Of a stretch of 15,612 nucleotides of DNA, positions 6,986-13,539 are shown one piece after another. The stretch covers positions 1 through 15,612 of the forward strand of contig CAYJEW010000049.1 of NCBI GenBank assembly GCA_964369525.1, given 5' to 3'. The DNA is from JAAYCI01 sp964369525. GTDB lineage: Bacteria > Bacillota > Clostridia > Oscillospirales > Ruminococcaceae. The position numbers and the translations under genes are program-made. Below the pieces are notes generated by a model. It was not told the origin of the DNA and made no database searches. It was given only the letters and a program-made list of their open reading frames with translations. The stretch's first letter is position 1. Each line of letters begins with the position of its first letter.

Positions 6986-8218
6986 ATGGACACGACTGCT
7001 CTAACCCTTATTTCCACCCTTGTTGTACTTTTAGCACTATCCGCATTTTTTTCTGCCAGCGAAACCGCATTTTCTTCGCTAAACCGTGTACGCATTAAAA
7101 GCCTAGCCACCTCTGGCAACAAGCGCGCTGCGCGCGCACTAAAACTTGCCGAAAATTACGACACTCTGCTGTCTTCGGTGCTTATTGGCAACAACATTGT
7201 TAACATATTGGCCTCTGGGCTTGCCACCGTTTTGTTTGTTGGTTGGTTTGGCAATGTTGGTGTTTCGCTTTCCACCGTTGTAATGACTATTCTAGTGCTT
7301 ATTTTTGGCGAAATTTCGCCCAAAACTTTAGCCAAAGAAAACCCCGAAAACTTCACCATGTTTGCCGCACCTGCGCTAAGCGCGCTTTTGGTTATATTTA
7401 GGCCATTCACAAAACTATCCTCTGTGTGGACAAAGTTCCTCGCAAAGCTGGTTCGTGGCGGCGGTGGCCACACTGCCACCGAGCAAGAGCTGCTCACATA
7501 TGTGGAAGAGGTGCGCGCCGACGGCGGCATAAATGCACAGGAAGAGTCTATGATTCGTTCTGTTATAGAGTTTGACGACTTGCATGCCATAGATATTGCA
7601 ACCCCCAGGGTAGATATTCATGCTATACCGCAAGATGCCACACCCGATTATATCTCACTGCAGTTTGAAGAAAGTGGCTATTCTCGCCTGCCTGTATACT
7701 CCGACAGTCTAGACAACATCACAGGCCTTTTGCTGGAAAAGGACTTCCATTTTGCAATTGAAAAGTACGGCAAATCCCTTACAGATGTAATGCGTCCTAT
7801 ATTATTTATTACAAAATCGGTCAAAATATCCGCACTTTTAGACCAGCTAAGAAAAAGCCGCATACACATGGCTGTTATTTTAGACGAGTACGGCGGCACA
7901 CTTGGCATTATAACGCTGGAGGATATTTTAGAAGAGCTAGTTGGCGATATTTGGGACGAACACGACCAGATTGAACTAGACATTATAGAGCTTGCCGGTG
8001 GGCGCTACCGAGTGATGGGGCACACCGACATAGATGATTTTGCCGATTTTTTCTCACTGAGTGCAGATGAGTTTTCTTCGCAATCTGTGGGCGGCTGGCT
8101 AGCTGAAAATCTTAATAAAATCCCCCATGAAAACGACACCTTCACCTACGGCCCGCTACATATTACGGTGGAAGACGTACAGCGAAACCGTGTTGTATCG
8201 GTGCTTATATCTACATAA
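6986..8218 (+). CDS. CNNM/CorC-type (HlyC/CorC) membrane transporter with CBS pair
   Basis: This 410-residue protein has the three-part layout of the CNNM/CorC family, implicated in Mg2+ (or Co2+) efflux and historically called haemolysins. The N-terminal CNNM (DUF21) membrane domain, about 1-160, contains FFSASETAFSSLNRVR (21-36), VLIGNNIVNI (65-74) and IFGEISPKT (106-114), the conserved motifs of the ion path. A CBS pair (about 200-325) follows, with ATPRVDIHAI, SRLPVY and DEYGGTLGIITLEDILEELV; such pairs usually bind ATP-Mg. The C-terminal CorC_HlyC domain (about 338-410) begins GRYRVMGHTDIDDFADFF. The ATG has an AAAAAGGAAC site and lies 13 bases after the hydrolase stop. It is the last gene before the terminator. 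The transported ion is inferred from the family, and a haemolytic function should not be assumed. Confidence 0.92.
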   Translation: MDTTALTLISTLVVLLALSAFFSASETAFSSLNRVRIKSLATSGNKRAARALKLAENYDTLLSSVLIGNNIVNILASGLATVLFVGWFGNVGVSLSTVVMTILVLIFGEISPKTLAKENPENFTMFAAPALSALLVIFRPFTKLSSVWTKFLAKLVRGGGGHTATEQELLTYVEEVRADGGINAQEESMIRSVIEFDDLHAIDIATPRVDIHAIPQDATPDYISLQFEESGYSRLPVYSDSLDNITGLLLEKDFHFAIEKYGKSLTDVMRPILFITKSVKISALLDQLRKSRIHMAVILDEYGGTLGIITLEDILEELVGDIWDEHDQIELDIIELAGGRYRVMGHTDIDDFADFFSLSADEFSSQSVGGWLAENLNKIPHENDTFTYGPLHITVEDVQRNRVVSVLIST

Positions 8219-8229
8219 ATGCTATAATT

Positions 8230-8257
8230 AAAAGCCGCCCTTATGGGCGGCTTTTTT
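8230..8257. terminator. Bidirectional rho-independent terminator
   Basis: GCCGCCC (8234-8240) and GGGCGGC (8245-8251) pair perfectly around a TTAT loop. They are flanked by AAAA on the left and TTTTTT (8252-8257) on the right. The A and T flanks extend the stem and give a U tract in both directions, stronger rightward. It sits between the stop codons of two converging operons (8218 and 8282), as expected for a shared terminator. Confidence 0.93.
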
Positions 8258-8281
8258 GTATGCATATATTTTACGGGTGCT

Positions 8282-9676
8282 TTATTTTTCACTAACCTTT
8301 GGGCCTGCCGGTGTGTCTTCCACAACATAGCCAAGGCTATCCAGCTTTGCACGAATTTCGTCGGCCTGCGCCCAGTTTTTTTCGGCCCTTGCCTTGCCAC
8401 GCGCCTCCACCAGCTGCATAACCTCTTGTGGAATATCCGCCTCTTTGCGGTTATACAACAGCCCCAGCACATCACACAAATTATCAAATATCTCTATAAT
8501 CTGTACTAAATCATCTTTAGCTGTTTCAGGTAAAAGGGTGTTTATATCCCGCACCAAATCAAACAAAACCGCCAGCGCATCGGCTGTGTTTAAATCGTCG
8601 TCCATGCGCTCGCAAAAGCGGGTTTCCGCCTGTTTTGTGTGCTGTAACAGCAGGTCTTTGCCATCAGCTGTGGCGCTTTGTAGTGCAAACTCCATGTTTT
8701 CGCGGCAGGTGTACAGCCGCTCTAGGCTGGTTTTACACTGCTCCATAATTTCCATAGTGAAGTTTAGCGGGCTACGGTAGTGCGCGCTAAGCATAAAATA
8801 GCGTATAGGCTCATAGCCTACCTGCTCTGCCACCTGGCGCACCGTAAAGAAATTACCTAGCGACTTAGACATTTTATGGTCGTCTATATTAAGAAAGCCG
8901 TTGTGCATCCAATAGCGGGCAAACTCTTTGTTGTTGGCCGCTTCGCTTTGAGCAATCTCGTTTTCATGGTGAGGGAATATAAGGTCTTGTCCGCCTGCGT
9001 GCACGTCAAATGTATCGCCCAAATGGCTTTTGGCCATGGCACTGCACTCGATATGCCAGCCCGGCCGCCCATGCCCCCAGGGTGCTTCCCAGCTTGGCTC
9101 GCCCGGCTTTGCGGCTTTCCACACCGCAAAATCGGCACCGTTCTCTTTAAGGCCACCCTCAAGGCTGGTGGATAGCTCGCGGTTGTTCTCCAACTCGTCC
9201 AGCACTAGATGCGACAGCTTGCCGTATTCCTCAAACTTAAGCGCCCTAAAGTACACGTCGCCGTTTTTTGCCACATACCCATAACCTGCGTCTATAATGC
9301 TTTGAATTAAATCTATTATCTCGCCAATATGCTCTGTTGCCCTTGGCATAACAGTTGGCCGCATAACATTCAGGCCGTCGGCATCTTGCAGGTATTCTTT
9401 TTCAAAGCGTGTTGCAATCTCTTTAACGGTTGTTTCCTGCTCTATAGCGGTGGATATCAAACGGTCGTCAATATCGGTAACGTTGCTAACGTAGTTCACC
9501 TTTGCACCGCGATACGCCAAATATCTGCGCATTGTATCGAATACACAAAGCGGACGGGAGTTGCCCACATGTATAAAATTATACACAGTGGGCCCGCAAA
9601 CATATATGCTATACTCGCCCGGTTTGACGCCGATAAGTTCTTCTTTTTCACGAGTCATCGTGTTATACACTTTCAT
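8282..9676 (-). CDS. cysS: Cysteinyl-tRNA synthetase
   Basis: This class I aminoacyl-tRNA synthetase charges tRNA-Cys with cysteine. With the start chosen here it has 464 residues, the usual family length. It begins MKVYNTMTREKEE, then YVCGPTVYNFIHVGNSRP (25-42), containing the zinc ligand Cys27 and the HIGH-type signature HVGN. Further motifs are NVTDIDDRLI, GWHIECSAM and FPHHENEIAQSEA (the other zinc ligands), and KMSKSLGNF (the KMSKS loop). The C-terminal DALR-type helical region ends TPAGPKVSEK. The longer frame from 9715 would add 13 residues, but the ATG at 9676 has AAGGAG six bases upstream and matches the family start. It is the last gene of the leftward operon, 74 bases after pgsA, and runs into the shared terminator. 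No T-box leader is visible in that short spacer. Confidence 0.96.
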   Translation of the reverse strand: MKVYNTMTREKEELIGVKPGEYSIYVCGPTVYNFIHVGNSRPLCVFDTMRRYLAYRGAKVNYVSNVTDIDDRLISTAIEQETTVKEIATRFEKEYLQDADGLNVMRPTVMPRATEHIGEIIDLIQSIIDAGYGYVAKNGDVYFRALKFEEYGKLSHLVLDELENNRELSTSLEGGLKENGADFAVWKAAKPGEPSWEAPWGHGRPGWHIECSAMAKSHLGDTFDVHAGGQDLIFPHHENEIAQSEAANNKEFARYWMHNGFLNIDDHKMSKSLGNFFTVRQVAEQVGYEPIRYFMLSAHYRSPLNFTMEIMEQCKTSLERLYTCRENMEFALQSATADGKDLLLQHTKQAETRFCERMDDDLNTADALAVLFDLVRDINTLLPETAKDDLVQIIEIFDNLCDVLGLLYNRKEADIPQEVMQLVEARGKARAEKNWAQADEIRAKLDSLGYVVEDTPAGPKVSEK

Positions 9677-9682
9677 AAACTG

Positions 9683-9688
9683 CTCCTT
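9683..9688 (-). promoter_or_regulatory. Ribosome binding site that sets the cysS start
   Basis: AAGGAG on the minus strand lies six bases before the ATG at 9676. It is the reason for rejecting the upstream in-frame start at 9715, which has no such site. Confidence 0.85.
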
Positions 9689-9750
9689 GTTGCCTGCTAA
9701 ACAGGTATTTGCCATTTTAAAACAGGTTAGCGCTAATTGCTGATTTTATT

Positions 9751-10341
9751 TTAGCTGTTCACATCAATATACTTTCTATTGCCCCATATATACTGAACAC
9801 CCGATGCGGCCGTAACTATGGCCACCAGCCAGCACAGTATGTTTGTGGCAAGGGTAATGTTTTGCATATAGCTTTGAAAAAGTTGCGTGCCCGAATACAT
9901 AAACTGCATAATTCCTGCCGCTATATAGTAAAACACAATGGTAAGCATCTGCAACACAGTTTTCACCTTGCCCCACATGTTGGCCGCAATAACCTCGGCA
10001 TTTGGCGAGGACGCTGCCAGCATGCGCACACCCGACACCGCAAACTCACGAGAAATAATAATCACCAGTACAAGTGGCGCACACACACCGTCCATCATCA
10101 TATATATAAAAGCCACAGTGGTTATAATTTTATCTGCAAGTGGGTCGGCAAATTTGCCAAAATTTGTTACAAGTCCATGTTTTCTGGCAATTGCGCCGTC
10201 GAGAAAATCGGTAAAGCTAGCCGCCGCAAATATAATGCCTGCATATAAATATGCACCAAAAATATCCTGTTGTGTTGCAAACACAACAAAAACAGGTATA
10301 AGCAATATTCTTAGTATTGTAAGTTTATTTGGGAGATTCAA
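9751..10341 (-). CDS. pgsA: CDP-diacylglycerol--glycerol-3-phosphate 3-phosphatidyltransferase
   Basis: PgsA makes phosphatidylglycerol phosphate from CDP-diacylglycerol and glycerol-3-phosphate in the membrane, the committed step to phosphatidylglycerol and cardiolipin. The 196-residue protein has the complete CDP-alcohol phosphotransferase signature: Asp45, Asp48-Gly49, Ala52-Arg53, Gly62, Asp66 and Asp70, spaced D-x2-DG-x2-AR-x8-G-x3-D-x3-D. It starts MNLPNKLTILRILLIPVFVV, the typical N-terminal helix, and has several further membrane segments. The start is a TTG at 10341, supported by GGAGGG six bases upstream and by the family's NLPN(K)LT start. It lies 13 bases after rimO, so the two are surely cotranscribed. 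Other CDP-alcohol transferases are possible, but the length and the N-terminus favour PgsA. Confidence 0.94.
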   Translation of the reverse strand: MNLPNKLTILRILLIPVFVVFATQQDIFGAYLYAGIIFAAASFTDFLDGAIARKHGLVTNFGKFADPLADKIITTVAFIYMMMDGVCAPLVLVIIISREFAVSGVRMLAASSPNAEVIAANMWGKVKTVLQMLTIVFYYIAAGIMQFMYSGTQLFQSYMQNITLATNILCWLVAIVTAASGVQYIWGNRKYIDVNS

Positions 10342-10347
10342 TTTTAT

Positions 10348-10353
10348 CCCTCC
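10348..10353 (-). promoter_or_regulatory. Ribosome binding site for the TTG start of pgsA
   Basis: GGAGGG on the minus strand, six bases before TTG at 10341, sits entirely in the 13-base spacer after the rimO stop. It supports the non-ATG start. Confidence 0.8.
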
Positions 10354-10354
10354 G

Positions 10355-11695
10355 CTATTCTTCGTTTATCCTTGCTATTAGGTCATACCCGTCGGCCTCG
10401 GTTATGCTCACCTCATAAAACATGCCTGCAACCAAAGGCAGGTGCCCCGGCAAAAGAATGTTGCCGTCAATCTCGGGCGCGTCGGCCGCAGAACGGCATA
10501 GCCAAACATTTTCGTCTTCATCTTTTTCGTCACACAGCACGGTGCAGTTTTTGCCCACCATCTGCTCGCCTTTTTCCAGCACAACATCATATTGTATCTG
10601 CATAATTTGTTGCGCTCTTTTATTGCGCACCTCGTCTGGCAAATGGCCTTGCATGGCCGCTGCGCGTGTACCTTCCTCCGGCGAAAACGCAAAGCACCCA
10701 AGCCTATCAAACTTTGCACTACGCACAAAACGGCACAGCTGCTCAAACTGCTGTTCGCTCTCGCCTGGGTAGCCCGCAATAAGGCTGGTACGCAGCGTTG
10801 CATTGGGCAGCACACTGCGTATTTTTGCTATAACATCTTCAGGCGTACCCTCGTATCTGCCGCGCCCCATAGAGTTTAATATCTCCTGGTTACAGTGCTG
10901 AAACGGCAGGTCGAAATATGGCAAAATACTTTTGCTATCACGAATGGTACACAGCAGCTCGTCTGTAATTTTTTCAGGGTATGCATATAGTATTCTTATC
11001 CACGGCGCTACGCCAAGCTCATCTAAGCGGCGAAGCAACGCCGAAATGTTTACATCGCTGTTTTTATCATCGGCCCCATAAGCAGTTACATCCTGCGCCA
11101 CCAAAACAATTTCTTTCACGCCCTGCTCGCCCAGCCATACCGCCTCTTGTACAATATCTTCCATTGGGCGGCTACGCTGTGGCCCACGTATCATAGGAAT
11201 TGCACAATAGCTGCATGCATTAGAGCATCCCTCGCCTATCTTTAGCCAAGCATAGTGCGACGGCGTACTTATAACGCGTGCTCCGCCAAGCGCAAGCGCC
11301 TGCTTTGGCGCAAAGCTACAAAGCGCATCTGCACCGTTTTCCAACTTGGAAATCTGCTTTAATAGTTGCGGCAGCTCGCTGTTGCTACCTATTCCTATAA
11401 CGGCGTCTACCTCGGGTAGCTCGCTTGCTACCTCTTGCTTATACCGCTCGGCAAGGCACCCTGTTACCACTACTTTAACATTAGGATTAACTTCTTTAAT
11501 AGCACAAGCGTCCAAAATTGCCTCAATGGCTTCTTCTTTTGCGCTCTGTATAAACCCGCATGTGTTCACCAATATTACATCGGCCTGCTGTGCTTTTGGC
11601 ACTGTTTGCCAGCCGTCTTCCAGCAATGCTCGTGTGAACACATCGGCATCCACCTGATTTTTGGGGCACCCCAGCGATACCACAGCAACCTTCAA
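10355..11695 (-). CDS. rimO: Ribosomal protein S12 methylthiotransferase
   Basis: RimO is a radical-SAM enzyme with two iron-sulfur clusters that adds a methylthio group to the conserved aspartate of ribosomal protein S12. The 446 residues show the N-terminal MTTase domain with Cys10 (SLGCPKNQVD), Cys46 (VNTCGFI) and Cys80 (VTGCLAERY) for the auxiliary cluster. The radical-SAM motif is Cys157, Cys161, Cys164 in GCSNACSYCAIPMIRGPQRS. The C-terminal TRAM domain (about 380-446) contains the RimO-typical DAPEIDG, which separates it from the tRNA-modifying MiaB and MtaB. The start is a TTG at 11695 backed by GGAGGAG eight bases upstream, inside the end of recX; only two bases separate the two genes. 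The strong SD with a weak start codon suggests tuned, coupled translation. Confidence 0.96.
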   Translation of the reverse strand: MKVAVVSLGCPKNQVDADVFTRALLEDGWQTVPKAQQADVILVNTCGFIQSAKEEAIEAILDACAIKEVNPNVKVVVTGCLAERYKQEVASELPEVDAVIGIGSNSELPQLLKQISKLENGADALCSFAPKQALALGGARVISTPSHYAWLKIGEGCSNACSYCAIPMIRGPQRSRPMEDIVQEAVWLGEQGVKEIVLVAQDVTAYGADDKNSDVNISALLRRLDELGVAPWIRILYAYPEKITDELLCTIRDSKSILPYFDLPFQHCNQEILNSMGRGRYEGTPEDVIAKIRSVLPNATLRTSLIAGYPGESEQQFEQLCRFVRSAKFDRLGCFAFSPEEGTRAAAMQGHLPDEVRNKRAQQIMQIQYDVVLEKGEQMVGKNCTVLCDEKDEDENVWLCRSAADAPEIDGNILLPGHLPLVAGMFYEVSITEADGYDLIARINEE

Positions 11696-11697
11696 GG

Positions 11698-12303
11698 TTA
11701 AATCTCCTCCTCAGCCGCGTTCAGCGCGGCCTTTATGTCTTTGTGCGAGTAACCACGCCTTGCAAGCGCCGCCATCACCTTTTGGTGTTGCCCTTTTTCT
11801 AAGGCATCCATGTATCGTTTTTGCACCAGCTCCAGCGCCATCTGCGCTGTGTCTATGTCAATTTCCTGCACAGCCTGCGCTACCAGCTGTTTATCCAGCC
11901 CAAGTGAAAGTAGCTTTTGGCGAATTTCGAGCGGGGTTTTGCCTCGCTGCGCCATACCTTTTGCTTTTTCAATCGCAAAATTGTTATCATCCAAAAGGCC
12001 TGCATCTACCATTTTTGCAACTGCGGCGGCGGCTGAATGCTCATCGTATCGCAGAAGTAGCTTGTTGTACAGCTCATTTTGCCCATACGCCCTTAGCGAC
12101 AGATACCTCAAAGCCGCGTCGGCCGCCTTGCGGGTGTCGCTTTGTTCTTTTAGTAGCAAAAGCTCCTCTTGGCTTATAGAGGAGCCCTCGCATATATTGT
12201 GGACTACCATTGTTTCGGAATCTATCGAAAACATAAAGCCCTGTTGCGAAAACAGTGCATGGCGCCCTCTTTTTGTTTTGCGTATCGAAACTATCTCTAT
12301 CAT
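11698..12303 (-). CDS. recX: RecX, modulator of RecA
   Basis: RecX binds RecA filaments and limits their recombinase activity. The 201-residue protein consists of helical three-helix repeats. Diagnostic segments are AALRYLSLRAYGQNELYNKL, DAGLLDDNNFA and later IRQKLLSLGLDKQLVAQA. The final repeat ends MAALARRGYSHKDIKAAL. About 60 residues precede the first repeat (IRKTKRGRHALFSQQGFMFS), as in many Firmicutes RecX proteins. Its ATG overlaps the recA stop as ATGA (12303-12300), so it is translated by coupling to recA, which keeps the inhibitor in proportion to its target. Sequence conservation is low in this family; the position next to recA makes the call firm. Confidence 0.93.
   Translation of the reverse strand: MIEIVSIRKTKRGRHALFSQQGFMFSIDSETMVVHNICEGSSISQEELLLLKEQSDTRKAADAALRYLSLRAYGQNELYNKLLLRYDEHSAAAAVAKMVDAGLLDDNNFAIEKAKGMAQRGKTPLEIRQKLLSLGLDKQLVAQAVQEIDIDTAQMALELVQKRYMDALEKGQHQKVMAALARRGYSHKDIKAALNAAEEEI
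11704..11710 (-). promoter_or_regulatory. Ribosome binding site for the TTG start of rimO
   Basis: GGAGGAG on the minus strand lies eight bases before TTG at 11695 and is embedded in the last codons of recX. It is the main support for the TTG start. Confidence 0.8.
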
Positions 12304-13475
12304 TCGTCGTCTGCGCTAATATCCAGCCCACGCTCCGACACAGGCGCTTTACCAGCGGCCACCGCCGCTTTTGGCGCTACCGGAGCCGCATCTAGATTGC
12401 CCTTACCGCCTGCGCGCTTAGCTTTTTTGGCGGCCGCGCTGCTGTGCTCTGCCATATTTTCGCGTACCTTTTCTTCAAGTTCGCTTGTAAGCTCGGGATT
12501 ATCCTGAAGAAACTGTTTGGCGTTGTCTCTGCCTTGGCCAAGCCTTGTTTCGTCCATGTTAAACCATGCGCCGCTTTTTTGCACAAGCCCCATCGTAACC
12601 GAAAGATCCAATAACTCGCCCATGCGCGAGATACCCTCGCCAAACATAATATCAAATTCAGCATCTTTAAACGGCGGTGCTACTTTGTTTTTCACCACTT
12701 TTGCCCGTGTGCGATTGCCTATAAAAGAGCCTGAGGAATCTTTAAGCCCTTCCACACGACGCACATCTATACGCACCGATGAATAGTATTTCAGCGCACG
12801 GCCGCCCGCTGTAACCTCGGGGTTGCCATATACTATGCCTACCTTTTCACGAAGCTGGTTTATAAAGATACACACTGTGCCTGTTTTGCCTATTACGCCA
12901 GTCAATTTACGAAGCGCCTGGCTCATTAAGCGAGCCTGCAGGCCCACATGGCTGTCGCCCATTTCACCTTGAATTTCCGCTCTTGGCACCATGGCGGCCA
13001 CACTATCGATAACAATTGCGTCAATAGCACCACTGCGCACCAGCGCCTCGGTAATCTCCAGCGCTTGCTCACCTGTATCCGGCTGGCTTACCAGCATGTT
13101 GTCGGTATCTACCCCAAGTGCACTGGCATAAACAGGGTCTAGCGCATGTTCAACATCTATAAACGCCACCTCGCCGCCCATCTTCTGCGCCTGTGCAAGC
13201 ACATGCAATGCAAGCGTTGTTTTACCGCTGCTTTCAGGCCCAAATATCTCAATAACACGGCCGCGCGGCAGGCCCCCTACACCAAGCGCTGCATCCAGCG
13301 AAATAGAGCCTGTGGGGATTGAGTCCACCTGCATTGCAACATTTTGGCCCATCTTCATAACAGCGCCTTTGCCAAAGCTTTTTTCAATCTGGGCAAGGGC
13401 TGTTTCCAGTGCTAGTTTTTTCTCATCCGGCGCAACCTTCACCGGTACCGGTACTGCTTGTTTTTTATCTGCCAT
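12300..13475 (-). CDS. recA: Recombinase A
   Basis: RecA forms ATP-dependent filaments on single-stranded DNA for homologous recombination and repair and triggers LexA cleavage. The 391 residues show the N-terminal polymerisation region (LETALAQIEKSFGKGAVMKM), Walker A GPESSGKTT (79-87), EIQGEMGDSHVGLQARLMSQ (loop L1), FINQLREKVGIVYGNPE and TAGGRALKYYSS (loop L2 and following). The core ends near residue 345. The remaining tail of about 45 residues is Ala/Lys/Gly-rich and ends in acidic DISADDE, longer than usual. An in-frame ATG at 13502 would add nine residues, but the ATG at 13475 has a perfect AGGAGG five bases upstream. No GAAC-N4-GTTC SOS box is seen in the 64 bases before it. It is followed by recX with an ATGA overlap. 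Confidence 0.98.
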   Translation of the reverse strand: MADKKQAVPVPVKVAPDEKKLALETALAQIEKSFGKGAVMKMGQNVAMQVDSIPTGSISLDAALGVGGLPRGRVIEIFGPESSGKTTLALHVLAQAQKMGGEVAFIDVEHALDPVYASALGVDTDNMLVSQPDTGEQALEITEALVRSGAIDAIVIDSVAAMVPRAEIQGEMGDSHVGLQARLMSQALRKLTGVIGKTGTVCIFINQLREKVGIVYGNPEVTAGGRALKYYSSVRIDVRRVEGLKDSSGSFIGNRTRAKVVKNKVAPPFKDAEFDIMFGEGISRMGELLDLSVTMGLVQKSGAWFNMDETRLGQGRDNAKQFLQDNPELTSELEEKVRENMAEHSSAAAKKAKRAGGKGNLDAAPVAPKAAVAAGKAPVSERGLDISADDE

Positions 13476-13480
13476 AACTT

Positions 13481-13486
13481 CCTCCT
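13481..13486 (-). promoter_or_regulatory. Ribosome binding site that sets the recA start
   Basis: Perfect AGGAGG on the minus strand, five bases before ATG at 13475. It lies downstream of the alternative in-frame ATG at 13502 and so decides against it. Confidence 0.9.
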
Positions 13487-13507
13487 TTATGGCCACAGCC
13501 ATCTTTA

Positions 13508-13523
13508 CGCCTAAAATTTAGCG
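13508..13523. repeat. Imperfect inverted repeat upstream of recA
   Basis: CGCCTAAAATTTAGCG reads as two near-complementary arms (CTAAA and TTTAG around one A, flanked by CGC and GCG with a one-base offset). It lies 33 bases upstream of the recA ATG. It has too little loop for a hairpin and could be a protein-binding site. It is short and AT-rich, so this is weak. Confidence 0.25.
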
Positions 13524-13539
13524 ACATACAATTCTTTTA

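Noticed and set aside
9677..9750. T-box leader or operator before cysS, including the perfect palindrome TTAGCGCTAA at 9727-9736
   Set aside because: The 74-base spacer is too short for a T box and lacks a terminator stem. A 10-base palindrome occurs often by chance.
13476..13502. Nine-residue N-terminal extension of RecA from ATG 13502
   Set aside because: The perfect AGGAGG at 13481-13486 serves the ATG at 13475, and the extension is not typical of RecA.
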